A DNA stretch of 64,000 nucleotides, taken from positions 1-64,000 of the forward strand of contig NZ_JAIVLF010000005.1 in assembly GCF_020524485.1 (NCBI RefSeq), in the 5' to 3' direction. Of this stretch, positions 1 through 8,771 are shown one piece after another. This DNA is from Novosphingobium profundi (GTDB lineage: Bacteria; Pseudomonadota; Alphaproteobacteria; Sphingomonadales; Sphingomonadaceae). The position numbers and the translations under genes are program-made. Positions within the stretch are counted from its first letter, which is position 1. The number at the start of each line of letters is the position of its first letter. The notes beneath the pieces were generated by a model that worked only from the letters and a program-made list of their open reading frames with translations, did no database searches and was not told the DNA's origin.

Positions 1-570
1 TACGAGACGGTCGCCGACAGCGGCGGTGCAGGTCTGCACCGCGGCGGCAACGGCATCAACATGGTCTACCGCTTCTATGAGCCGGGCGTCATCGCGATCC
101 ACGACGACCGCTGGTTCGTCCCGCCTTGGGGCGTCAACGGCGGTCTTCCGGGCAAGCGCGCCAAGAAGATCCTGACCAAGGCCGACGGCACCCAGATCGT
201 GGTCGGCAACAAGCTGGAAGACTACCCCGTCGAAGCGGGCGATGAACTCCAGTTCATCACCTGGGGCGGCGGTGGCTGGGGCGACCCGCTCGAGCGCGAC
301 CCCGCTCTCATCCTCAAAGAAATCGGCCAGGGCCTCGTCACCGAGACCGGCGCTCTCGACTACGGCGTCGTCATCGCAAATGGCGCGGTCGACGAGGCGG
401 CCACCCAGGACCTGCGCACCAAAATGCGCACAGAGCGCGGCGAGGTCGATGTCTTCAACTTCGGTCCCGACATCGAAACCCTGCGCGCAAACTGCCTCGA
501 AGAAACCGGCCTCCCCGCTCCCAAGCAGCCCATGTGGCGGCATGCGGACATCGCGGAGGCAGCGGAGTAA
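1..570 (+). CDS. Hydantoinase B/oxoprolinase-family protein, C-terminal part (5' truncated by window)
   Basis: The reading frame is open from the first base and ends in TAA at 568-570; the gene begins upstream of the window. The start of the visible part reads DSGGAGLHRGG, the glycine-rich signature near the C-terminus of N-methylhydantoinase B / 5-oxoprolinase B / acetophenone carboxylase subunits, followed by a beta-rich region with the WGGGGWGDPLERDP segment also typical of the family. These proteins normally act with a HyuA-type ATPase subunit, expected just upstream. The last codons contain the ribosome-binding site of the following CoA-transferase, so the two genes probably share a transcript. 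The substrate (hydantoin, ketone or lactam) cannot be told from this fragment. Confidence 0.85.
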   Translation, partial: YETVADSGGAGLHRGGNGINMVYRFYEPGVIAIHDDRWFVPPWGVNGGLPGKRAKKILTKADGTQIVVGNKLEDYPVEAGDELQFITWGGGGWGDPLERDPALILKEIGQGLVTETGALDYGVVIANGAVDEAATQDLRTKMRTERGEVDVFNFGPDIETLRANCLEETGLPAPKQPMWRHADIAEAAE

Positions 571-573
571 ACC

Positions 574-1764
574 ATGGAAAATACAGGAGCCCTCAAGGGA
601 CTTCGCGTCGTGGAAATGGGCCAGCTCCTGGCTGGCCCGTTCGCCGGACAGCTGCTGGGCGACATGGGCGCCGACATCATCAAGGTGGAGCCGCCCGGCA
701 AGGGCGACCCGCTGCGTGTCTGGGGCCAGGGCGAGAAGAAGGTGAGCTGGGAAGTCGTCGCGCGCAACAAGCGTGCGGTCTCGGCCAACATGCGCGTACC
801 CGAAGGCCAGAAGCTGGTGCGCGAGCTCATTCGCCACGCCGACATCGTGATCGAGAACTTCCGTCCCGGCACCATGGAGAAGTGGGGGCTTGATCCGAGG
901 CAACTGCTCGAAGAGCAGCCCGGCCTCATCATCTCGCGCATGTCGGGCTACGGCCAGACCGGCCCCTACTCCTCGCGCGCCGGCTTTGGCGGCATTGGCG
1001 AGGCCATGGGGGGCTGGCGTTACATCGTGGGTGAACCCGACCGTGCGCCGAGCCGCATGGGCGTCTCCATCGGCGACACCCTCACCGCCACTTATGGCGT
1101 CATGGGCATCCTTGCCGCGCTCCACGTGCGCGACACCACCGGCAAGGGCCAGATCATCGACGCTGCGCTCTACGAAAGCGTGCTGCAGATCACCGAGAGC
1201 CTGGTTTCGGAATACGACAGCTCCGGCTTCATCCGCGAGCGCACCGGCTCGATCCTGCCGGGCATCGCGCCGTCCAACGTCTATTACTGCAGCGACGGTG
1301 AATACATGATCGGGGCCAACGCCGATCCCCTGTGGAAGCGCCTGTCCGCCGCCATGGGCAAGCCGGAACTGGGCGATGACCCGCGCTATGCGACCCACCT
1401 CGCACGCGGAGAGAACCAGACCGAGCTCGACGAGATGATCAACGCCTGGACCAAGGGCTACACCATCGAGGAGATGGACGCGCTGATGATCGAGTACGGC
1501 ATCCCCGCTGGCCGCGTCTACCGCGCGCCCGAGATGCTGGCCGATCCGCACTTCCAGGCCCGCGAGGCCATTGTCGAGGTCGAGACCGAGACCCACGGCA
1601 AGCTCAAGATGCAGAACGCCTTCCCCAAGCTTTCGGAAACGCCCAGCTGCATCCGCCGTCCGGCGCCCTCGCGCGTTGGCCAGCACAACGCGGAAATCTA
1701 TGGTGAACTGCTGGGTCTCGATGCCGAGGCGCTTGCCAAGATGGAAGCTGACGGGATCGTCTGA
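574..1764 (+). CDS. CaiB/BaiF (class III) CoA-transferase
   Basis: This 396-residue protein has the family's usual length and its hallmark motifs: an N-terminal GLRVVEMGQLLAGPF segment, ADIIKVEPPGKGD, ENFRPGTMEKWGL, and the GVSIGD segment holding the expected catalytic aspartate (Asp168). Family III enzymes move CoA between carboxylic acids through an aspartyl-CoA intermediate. The start is set by GGAG at 563-566, inside the preceding gene. The partner, a hydantoinase-B-like subunit 3 bp upstream, suggests activation of an organic acid made or carboxylated by that enzyme. This pairing is inference, and the actual acid is unknown. Confidence 0.9.
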   Translation: MENTGALKGLRVVEMGQLLAGPFAGQLLGDMGADIIKVEPPGKGDPLRVWGQGEKKVSWEVVARNKRAVSANMRVPEGQKLVRELIRHADIVIENFRPGTMEKWGLDPRQLLEEQPGLIISRMSGYGQTGPYSSRAGFGGIGEAMGGWRYIVGEPDRAPSRMGVSIGDTLTATYGVMGILAALHVRDTTGKGQIIDAALYESVLQITESLVSEYDSSGFIRERTGSILPGIAPSNVYYCSDGEYMIGANADPLWKRLSAAMGKPELGDDPRYATHLARGENQTELDEMINAWTKGYTIEEMDALMIEYGIPAGRVYRAPEMLADPHFQAREAIVEVETETHGKLKMQNAFPKLSETPSCIRRPAPSRVGQHNAEIYGELLGLDAEALAKMEADGIV

Positions 1765-1790
1765 TTCTCAAGGTTTGTAAGGCCACATAC

Positions 1791-1831
1791 GATGGCGCGG
1801 CGATCCTCGGGTTGCCGCGCCATCTTGTTTT
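1791..1831 (+). terminator. Rho-independent terminator after the CoA-transferase
   Basis: Perfect 11-bp inverted repeat GATGGCGCGGC (1791-1801) / GCCGCGCCATC (1814-1824) with a 12-nt loop, followed directly by TTGTTTT. It lies 26 bp after the CoA-transferase stop and before the ribosome-binding site of the next gene. Confidence 0.85.
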
Positions 1832-1876
1832 CGCCTTCCCCGACCCGATATCGGAACCCTGGGAAGGAGACGTAGC

Positions 1877-2104
1877 ATGATCTTCAGAACTTCACCCATA
1901 GCGCCTGCGGCGCTCCTTACGGCCTTTGCCGCGCTTGGCCTCGCGGCCTGTTCGCCCGAGCCCGCCAAGGAATACACGACCGATGTCGAAGACAAGAGCG
2001 GGGGCGAACTGATCGTCACCGACGTCGACGAGACCGGCGTGGACGTGAAGGTGCCCGACACGCCGATGACCAACGTGCCGCCCGAGGACAAGGCGGGCAA
2101 TTAG
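1877..2104 (+). CDS. Small predicted lipoprotein
   Basis: A 75-residue protein beginning with a hydrophobic signal peptide and a clear lipobox, LAAC with Cys25, so it should be lipid-anchored in the envelope. The mature part is only about 50 residues, acidic and repetitive in flavour (VTDVDETGVDVKVPDTP), with no domain I recognise. The start is supported by AAGGAG at 1864-1869. It follows a strong terminator and is convergent with the next gene, so it is probably a single-gene unit. Function unknown. Confidence 0.75.
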   Translation: MIFRTSPIAPAALLTAFAALGLAACSPEPAKEYTTDVEDKSGGELIVTDVDETGVDVKVPDTPMTNVPPEDKAGN

Positions 2105-2129
2105 GCACGAACCCAGCCCCCCCCTTTCC

Positions 2130-3140
2130 TCAGGCCAGCAAGGCAACCGAAACCGCGTGAAGCGGAGCGCCGTGCGCCTCGAAGGCAGAGAGGTTGGCGA
2201 CGGTCGTCTCGGCAATCGCGGTCATCGCCTCGCGCGTGAAGAAGCCCTGGTGGCCGGTGATGAGGACATTGGGAAAGGTCATCAGGCGTACGAAGACATC
2301 GTCGCGGATGACGGTGTCGGAGAGGTTCTCGAAAAAGAGATCGCCCTCCTCCTCGTAGACGTCGAGCCCGACGTTACCGACCTTGCCGCTCTTGAGCCCG
2401 GCGATGACCGCGCGGGCGTCCATCACCGCGCCCCGGCTCGTGTTGATGAGCATGACGCCCGGCTTCATGCGCGCGATCGCGCCGCGCCCGATGAGGTGAT
2501 GCGTAGCGGGCGTGAGCGGGCAGTGAAGGCTGATGATGTCGCAGCGCCCCAACAGATCATCGAACGAGGTGTATTCGCCGCCCAACTGCGCCAGTTCGGG
2601 GTTGGGCGAAGGGTCGCTTGCCAGCACCTCGCAGCCAAAGCCCTTGAGGATGCGCGCGACGTTGAGACCGATGCGCCCGGTCCCGACGATCCCGGCGGTC
2701 TTGCCCCGCATGTCGAAACCGAGCAGCCCGTCGAGCGCGAAGTTGCCCTCACGCACCCGCGCATAGGCCTTGTGGATGCGCCGGTTGAGCGCGAGCATGA
2801 GTGCAACGGCGTGCTCGGCAATGGCGTCGGGCGAATAGGCGGGAACCCGCGCCAAGGCGATCTTGAGCCGGGCCGCAGCCTCCAGGTCCACGTTGTTGAA
2901 CCCTGAACAGCGCAGCGCGACAAGGCGGATGCCATGACGTGCCAAGATCTCCAGTTCGGGCTTACCCAGCGCGTCGTTGACGAAGGCGCAGACCGCCTCG
3001 AAGCCCTGTGCGAAATGGGCCGAATGGGCCGTCAGCCGGGTGTCGAAGAACGTCAGCTCGTGCGGACTTCCGGCTAGGCGATTGGCCTCTTCCAGAAAAG
3101 TCCGATCGTATGGACGCGTGCTGAAGACGACGACCTTCAT
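2130..3140 (-). CDS. D-lactate dehydrogenase-type 2-hydroxyacid dehydrogenase
   Basis: This 336-residue protein belongs to the D-isomer-specific 2-hydroxyacid dehydrogenases, which reduce 2-oxo acids such as pyruvate with NADH. Visible features are the dinucleotide-binding GTGRIG motif in the middle, the catalytic arginine in NTSRGAV, the glutamate in LDVYEEE and the histidine in TGHQGFFT. The [13 protein letters not shown] stretch and the length match fermentative LdhA-like enzymes better than glycerate or phosphoglycerate dehydrogenases. A strong GGGGAGGA site precedes the ATG. It stands alone and divergent from the P-type ATPase gene. Pyruvate as substrate is likely but not proven by sequence. 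Confidence 0.88.
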   Translation of the reverse strand: MKVVVFSTRPYDRTFLEEANRLAGSPHELTFFDTRLTAHSAHFAQGFEAVCAFVNDALGKPELEILARHGIRLVALRCSGFNNVDLEAAARLKIALARVPAYSPDAIAEHAVALMLALNRRIHKAYARVREGNFALDGLLGFDMRGKTAGIVGTGRIGLNVARILKGFGCEVLASDPSPNPELAQLGGEYTSFDDLLGRCDIISLHCPLTPATHHLIGRGAIARMKPGVMLINTSRGAVMDARAVIAGLKSGKVGNVGLDVYEEEGDLFFENLSDTVIRDDVFVRLMTFPNVLITGHQGFFTREAMTAIAETTVANLSAFEAHGAPLHAVSVALLA

Positions 3141-3281
3141 GCCTTATCCTCCCCGAGGTCCGAAAACCGCCACCGGTGCAATCATTCGTAACATCCGTGC
3201 TGCATTGCACAAGGCCCGAGGGAGCGATAGGCTTGCCCCGCGCCCGTACCGGGCACGCCATCGCGCAGGGGGACAAGGGTC

Positions 3282-5966
3282 TTGCTCGAAGCGAAAATTC
3301 CCGAAGATCGGGGCTGGCATGCCCTCGATCCCGACACTGTCGCGGCTGATCTGGGAGCGGGCAGCGCCGGGCTCTCCGGGTCCGAAGCTGCACGCCGCCT
3401 CGAACGCTGCGGCCCCAATCTTCTTCCCCGCGTAAAGCCGCCGCATCCGCTCATGCGCTTTGCCGCGCAGTTCAACAACGCGCTCATCTATTTCCTGCTG
3501 GCGTCGGCGGCGGCGGCCTTCGTGCTCGATCACGCGATCGATGCCGGTGTCATCCTTGCCGTCGTCCTCATCAACGCCTTCGTGGGCGTCATCCAGGAGG
3601 GCAAGGCGGAGAAAGCTCTGGCGGGCATGGAGAACCTTGTCGGCGAGGAGGCCCATGTCCTTCGCGAGGGACGCCGACAGCCCGTCCCCGCCGGAAGTCT
3701 GGTGCCGGGCGACACGGTCCTTGTCGAGGCCGGGGACCGGGTGCCTGCCGACCTTCGCATCGTGCGCGCCCGTGCACTTTCGATCGAGGAAGCGGCGCTG
3801 ACCGGGGAATCGGTCGCCGCCGACAAGCAGGAGGAAGCCGTCGAGCCCGACGCGCCCCTCGCCGAGCGCACGTCGATGGCCTATTCGGGCACGCTCGTCG
3901 TGCGCGGGCAGGCGACGGGCCTTGTCGTCGCGACCGGCGCCGCCACGGAAATCGGCAAGATCGGCGCCCTCCTCCAGTCGGTGCCGCGCCTCGTCACCCC
4001 TCTCCTGAAGCAGATCGACCAGTTCGGCACGCGCCTCACGCTTCTTATCCTCATCGGCAGCGCCGCGCTCTTTGCCTTTTCGGTGACCGCGCGCTCCTAC
4101 CCCTGGGTCGATGCCCTCATCGCGGTCGTGGCACTGGCGGTCGGCGCGATCCCCGAGGGGCTGCCCGCCGTCATCACCATTACGCTCGCCATCGGCGTCC
4201 AGCGCATGGCGCGGCGCAAGGCGGTGATCCGCAAGCTCCCGGCGGTCGAGACGCTGGGCGCAACCTCGGTCATCTGCAGCGACAAGACCGGCACACTCAC
4301 CCGCAACGCGATGACCGTGACCCGCCTCTTCACACCTTCAGGAGAGTGGCAGGTCTCGGGAAGCGGCTACGCCCCGGAAGGCGAGATCAAGGCCGGAGAT
4401 GGCGATGCACAGGCCGAGCCTGTCCCTCCCGGCGAGATCCTGCACTGCGGGGCGCTGTGCAACGATGCGCGCCTCCAACACGAAGACGGCAACTGGAGCG
4501 TGGTCGGTGACCCCATGGAAGGCGCGCTCCTCGCGCTGGCGGGCAAGGCCGGTCTCGACACCGCCAAGCTCCACGCCGACTGGGCTCGCCTTGACGAAAT
4601 CCCCTTCGATGCGGCCTACCGCCTGATGGCAACGCTGGTGCGCAGCCCCGAGGGCGAGGCCATCGCCTTCGTCAAGGGTGCACCCGAGGCCGTTCTGGCG
4701 CTGGGCGCGGCAGGCACCGACTTCGAGCGCTGGCACGGCATCACCCGCCAGGCCGCCGCGCAAGGCGAGCGCATCCTGGGCTTTGCCGCCATCACGCTTG
4801 CGCCGGGCACCACGCGCCTGCGCTTCGAGGACCTGCAGGGCGCGCGCATCCTGGGTCTCATGGCCTTCGTCGATCCGCCGCGCGAGGAAGCCCGCATCGC
4901 CATCGGCGAATGCCGCTCGGCCGGAATCGCGGTCAAGATGATCACCGGCGACCACGCCGCAACGGCCGTCGCCATTGCCCGCCAGCTCGAGATCGAGGAA
5001 GAGCCGCGCGCGCTCACCGGCGCGCAGATCGAGGCGATGAGCGATGAGGAACTGCGCCGCGAGGTGCCCGAAGTCGCCGTCTTCGCCCGCGCCAGTCCCG
5101 AGCACAAGCTGCGCATCGTGCGCGCGCTCCAGTCGCACGGGCAGATCGTCGCGATGACGGGTGACGGGGTCAACGATGCGCCCTCGCTGCGCCAGGCCGA
5201 TGTCGGCACCGCCATGGGCGCCAGCGGCACGCAGGCCGCGCGCGAAGCCTCGGAAATGGTGCTTCTCGACGACAACTTCGCCTCCATCGTCGCGGCCGTT
5301 CGCGAGGGCCGCACCGTCTATGACAACATCCGCAAGGTCATTGCCTGGACGCTGCCCACCAACGGCGGCGAGATCATCGCCGTGGTCCTGGCGATCATCC
5401 TCGACCTTGCCCTGCCGATGACGGCGACGCAGATCCTGTGGATCAACCTCATCACCTCGGTCACGCTGGGGCTCGTGCTGGCCTTCGAACCCTCCGAACC
5501 GGGCATCATGGAGCGCGCGCCGCGCGCCAAGGACAGCCCCTTGCTCTCGGGCTTCATCCTGTGGCGCGTGGGCCTCGTCTCACTGCTCTTCGCCGTGGCG
5601 CTGCTGGGTGTCTACTTCACCGCCCTCAGCACGGGGACAGACATCGCGACGACCCGCACGATGGTCGTCAACATGCTGGTGATCGCGGAGATATTCTACC
5701 TCTTTAACGTGCGCTACATGCACGTTCAGTCGCTCAGCTGGCGGGGAATCCTGGGCACGCGCGCGGTGCTCGTCGCGGTGGGCACGGTTTCGCTCGCGCA
5801 AGTGTGCTTCACCTACCTCCCGCCGTTTCAGGCCGTGTTCGCAACCCGCCCGCTCAGCTTCACACAAGGAGCCTCGCTCATCGCGATCGGCGCCGTGATC
5901 TTCATCCTCCTGGAACTGGAGAAAGTGCTGGTCCGGCGCCTGGGCTGGTTTGCCGAACTCGACTGA
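3282..5966 (+). CDS. P2-type cation-transporting ATPase
   Basis: An 894-residue P-type ATPase with all core motifs: TGES in the actuator domain, PEGLPA in membrane helix 4, the phosphorylation motif DKTGT (Asp334), ITGD, and TGDGVNDAP at the hinge. Helices flank these in the usual M1-M10 order, ending in VLVRR near the C-terminus. PEGLPA places it with the Ca/Na-type P2 pumps rather than heavy-metal P1B pumps. In helix 6 the family motif NLxTD reads NLITS, so a usual ion ligand aspartate is serine; CtpF-like bacterial pumps share this pattern, so the transported ion is uncertain. The TTG start is the best available, with GGGGGA eight bases upstream. Confidence 0.92.
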   Translation: MLEAKIPEDRGWHALDPDTVAADLGAGSAGLSGSEAARRLERCGPNLLPRVKPPHPLMRFAAQFNNALIYFLLASAAAAFVLDHAIDAGVILAVVLINAFVGVIQEGKAEKALAGMENLVGEEAHVLREGRRQPVPAGSLVPGDTVLVEAGDRVPADLRIVRARALSIEEAALTGESVAADKQEEAVEPDAPLAERTSMAYSGTLVVRGQATGLVVATGAATEIGKIGALLQSVPRLVTPLLKQIDQFGTRLTLLILIGSAALFAFSVTARSYPWVDALIAVVALAVGAIPEGLPAVITITLAIGVQRMARRKAVIRKLPAVETLGATSVICSDKTGTLTRNAMTVTRLFTPSGEWQVSGSGYAPEGEIKAGDGDAQAEPVPPGEILHCGALCNDARLQHEDGNWSVVGDPMEGALLALAGKAGLDTAKLHADWARLDEIPFDAAYRLMATLVRSPEGEAIAFVKGAPEAVLALGAAGTDFERWHGITRQAAAQGERILGFAAITLAPGTTRLRFEDLQGARILGLMAFVDPPREEARIAIGECRSAGIAVKMITGDHAATAVAIARQLEIEEEPRALTGAQIEAMSDEELRREVPEVAVFARASPEHKLRIVRALQSHGQIVAMTGDGVNDAPSLRQADVGTAMGASGTQAAREASEMVLLDDNFASIVAAVREGRTVYDNIRKVIAWTLPTNGGEIIAVVLAIILDLALPMTATQILWINLITSVTLGLVLAFEPSEPGIMERAPRAKDSPLLSGFILWRVGLVSLLFAVALLGVYFTALSTGTDIATTRTMVVNMLVIAEIFYLFNVRYMHVQSLSWRGILGTRAVLVAVGTVSLAQVCFTYLPPFQAVFATRPLSFTQGASLIAIGAVIFILLELEKVLVRRLGWFAELD

Positions 5967-6119
5967 CCCGCCCCCTCCCCGCCCCGGCTTGCAGATCCTT
6001 CACGGGTTGCGCGGAATGAAAATCTGTGTCCAACTGGATCGTATCGCATGCTTGTGCGTTGCAGTTGACGCGCGGTTGTACGCGCAGGGCTCCAGATACG
6101 CGATACGAGAGGGAGGGCA

Positions 6120-6815
6120 GTGGCAGTGCACACGGCGCTTGGCGAACACGGCATGATCGGCGACACGCGCTCGAGCGCCCTTGTCGACCGCACCGGAACG
6201 ATCACCCGCCTAACCTGGCACGTGCCGGGCGCAGCGGCTCCGCTCCACGCCCAGGACATGCGCCCGGGCGGCATTTCGGCGATCCGCCTCGAGGACGCGC
6301 AGCCGCTGGCGCAAAGCTACCGTGCGGGCACCACCATCCTCGATACCTACTTCGCAGGGCCGACAGGCGCTCTCAAGCTGACCGACTTCATGCCCGTGGC
6401 CCTGCCCGGCCCCGGCAATGAGGACGAGGCGGGCGGCGGCATCCGGGACGGCGCGCGCATCGTGCGCTTCCTGACCTGCACGCGCGGCACCATGGCGGGC
6501 CGCCTCATCCTCAACCTCGATGGCCAGGCGCGTGCGCCGGAAGAACTGGCACCAAACCTGTGGTCAGTGCCGCTGGGCGAGATCACGCTGCGCCTTGAAG
6601 GCGCGCTCGACATCGCGGTAAGCGGCAGCCGCCTTGCCATGCCCTTCACGCTGAAGGCCGGGGAACAGGCGCACCTGGCGCTGTCCTGCGATGCGGGCTC
6701 TCAGGCCGAACAGGTGCGCAGTGTCTCGGCGGCCCGCAAGGCGCTGGCGCAATGCGACGCCTTCTGGCGCGCCGAGGGCACTCCCGCCCAGGGCGCGGGC
6801 TCGCCCCGGGCCTGA
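6120..6815 (+). CDS. Stand-alone GH15 N-terminal (trehalase-like) domain protein
   Basis: A 231-residue protein whose N-terminus (MIGDTRSSALVDRTGTITRL) resembles the beta-sandwich N-terminal domain of bacterial GH15 glucoamylase/trehalase-like enzymes, usually written IGDxxTAALVxxDGSIDWL. In that family the domain is followed by a roughly 400-residue (alpha/alpha)6 catalytic barrel. Here the protein stops after the sandwich domain, 9 bp before the end of the convergent transporter gene, so no catalytic domain is present. GTG at 6120 is the first start; GTG at 6126 is equally plausible, with GGAGGG at a better distance. It may be a remnant or a binding-only protein. No trehalose or glucan gene lies nearby. 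Confidence 0.6.
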   Translation: MAVHTALGEHGMIGDTRSSALVDRTGTITRLTWHVPGAAAPLHAQDMRPGGISAIRLEDAQPLAQSYRAGTTILDTYFAGPTGALKLTDFMPVALPGPGNEDEAGGGIRDGARIVRFLTCTRGTMAGRLILNLDGQARAPEELAPNLWSVPLGEITLRLEGALDIAVSGSRLAMPFTLKAGEQAHLALSCDAGSQAEQVRSVSAARKALAQCDAFWRAEGTPAQGAGSPRA

Positions 6816-6824
6816 GCCCCAGGT

Positions 6825-8402
6825 TTACTCGGCCGCGAGGGCTTCTTCGCGCGCGACTTCGCCTTCCGCCGGGACCCGGGCGAGAAGCATCTTTATCAGC
6901 CCGAAGCACATGAACAGCAGCACCACGGCAAAGGGCAGGCCCGTCACGATGGCCGCCGTCTGCAGCGCCTGCAGACCTCCGCCGTACAGCAGCGCCCCGG
7001 CCAGCGCACCGATCGAGATTGCCCAGGTCACGCGCGGAATGAAGCCTGCCTCGTGATGTCCGCCCGATGCGATCATCGCCGTCACCAGCGCGCCCGAATC
7101 TGCCGATGTCACGAAGAAGGTGGTCACGATCACGACGGCCAGCCCCGACACGATCCCGCTCAGGGGAAAGTTCGCCAGGAAGGCGAAGAGCGCATCGGGC
7201 ATCGAGGCGTTGACCGCCTCGGACAGGCCCCCGGCCCCGAACAGCTCGATGTGGAGCGCGGTATCGCCAAAGATGGTCATCCAGGCAAAGGTCACGAGGC
7301 TGGGCACGATAAGCACGCCTGAAATGAACTCGCGCACCGTGCGCCCATAGGAAATGCGCGCGATGAAGATGCCAACGAAGGGCGACCAGCTCACCCACCA
7401 GGCGTAGTAGAACATCGTCCAGCTGCTCTGCCAGTCTTCGTCCGTGTAGCTCTCGGTCCAGGTCGAGAGGTAGATGAAGCGCTGGAAATAATAGCCCAGG
7501 TTCTGGATGAAGCTGTCGAGCAGGTAGACCGTCGGGCCGACCACGAAGACGAACAGTGCCAAGAGCAGCGCCAGACCCATGTTGAGCTCGGAGAGGCGCT
7601 TGATCCCGGCATCGAGCCCCATCGCCACGGACAGCGTGGCCAGCGCGGTCACGACGACAATAATGATGGCGCGGACCATTCCTCCCTCGGGCGCACCGAA
7701 GAGAAGGGTCAGCCCGGCGTTGATCTGCGAGGCTCCGAAGCCCAGCGAGGCCGCCACCCCGCACACCGTCGCGGTGATCGCCATGATGTCGACCAGATCG
7801 ACGACCAGCGTCGGAATGCGCGGGAAAGCCGCGCGCAGGAAGGTGCCCAGATTGAGCGGCAGCTTGCGGTTGTAGGCAATATAGGCGAGCCCCAGGCCGA
7901 TGATCGCGTAGATCGACCAGGCGTGCAGACCCCAGTGCAGGTAGGTGAGCCCCATGGCGTGCTGCGCGTTGCGCGCGAGGCCCTGGGGCAGCGTGGCGCC
8001 GGGATCGGAGAACGAGGAAATCGGCGGGTTGGAGAAGTGCATGATCGGCTCGGCCACACCGTAGAACAGAAGGCCGATGCCCATCCCTGCACTGAACAGC
8101 ATCGCGAACCAGCTGGTCGCGCTGTAGGTCGGCTTTGCATCCGCTCCGCCAAGGCGGACATGTCCGACCCGCGATATCGCTAGAAACCCGCTCGCGACCA
8201 GCATGACATTGGCTGTCGCCACGAAAAGCCAGCCGAAATTGTGCGTCGCAAAGGCCTGGATGGCCTCGAAGCGGGCGGTTGCAACATCCGTATCGTAGAG
8301 CGCGAAGACTATGAGCCCACCGATTGCGGCAATTGCGCCAAAGAACACGCTAGGTTTAAAATCCGCAATCGGACTGGATACATTGCTGCCTTGACTTGCC
8401 AC
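6825..8402 (-). CDS. BCCT-family betaine/choline/carnitine-type transporter
   Basis: This 525-residue inner-membrane protein has about 12 hydrophobic helices and the BCCT signatures: GMGIGLLFYGVAEP in the first third, and the tryptophan-rich segment FYYAWWVSWSPFVGIF followed by ARISYGRT. BCCT proteins import quaternary ammonium compounds or other zwitterions with Na+ or H+, often for osmoprotection. The C-terminal tail is short and lacks an obvious osmosensing extension. The start is GTG at 8400-8402 with only a weak G-rich site upstream; no in-frame ATG lies nearby. No betaine catabolism gene is adjacent, so the substrate is unassigned. Confidence 0.9.
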   Translation of the reverse strand: MASQGSNVSSPIADFKPSVFFGAIAAIGGLIVFALYDTDVATARFEAIQAFATHNFGWLFVATANVMLVASGFLAISRVGHVRLGGADAKPTYSATSWFAMLFSAGMGIGLLFYGVAEPIMHFSNPPISSFSDPGATLPQGLARNAQHAMGLTYLHWGLHAWSIYAIIGLGLAYIAYNRKLPLNLGTFLRAAFPRIPTLVVDLVDIMAITATVCGVAASLGFGASQINAGLTLLFGAPEGGMVRAIIIVVVTALATLSVAMGLDAGIKRLSELNMGLALLLALFVFVVGPTVYLLDSFIQNLGYYFQRFIYLSTWTESYTDEDWQSSWTMFYYAWWVSWSPFVGIFIARISYGRTVREFISGVLIVPSLVTFAWMTIFGDTALHIELFGAGGLSEAVNASMPDALFAFLANFPLSGIVSGLAVVIVTTFFVTSADSGALVTAMIASGGHHEAGFIPRVTWAISIGALAGALLYGGGLQALQTAAIVTGLPFAVVLLFMCFGLIKMLLARVPAEGEVAREEALAAE

Positions 8403-8771
8403 CCGGACGACACCCCCAACGCTGAAATGAGTTTTACTTGGCCTCTAAAAAATAGCATAAATAATAAACCCAACAGCGAATTGAATATTATATCAAAATT
8501 CGCGTTGTGGAATTGAGTTTATCATATCCTGAAGCGGCTTCGAGACCGGTCTACAGGCCGTGTGGTGATTATGCAACAACTGCCGAGAACATGTGACTTT
8601 TCTCAAGCGCAAGGGTTGGCATGTACACCTTGATTGGATAGCTGGCCTGCGCGGGGCACCAAGGTCTCATTTCCTTGCATGCCACCTCCCGGCATCTTGT
8701 CCCGCCCGGCAGCGCTGTCTCCCACGCGCTGCCCAGTCGCGAACGTTCCGATCAACAACAGGGGAACATAC
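8403..8771. other. 369-bp divergent intergenic region with AT-rich core
   Basis: Lies between the BCCT gene and the TonB receptor and must hold both promoters. The part from about 8430 to 8530 is far more AT-rich than the surroundings. It contains an inverted repeat GCGAATT (8476-8482) / AATTCGC (8497-8503) and a perfect palindrome AGACCGGTCT (8543-8552). I could not fix -35/-10 boxes with confidence. No credible small gene is seen. Confidence 0.6.
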
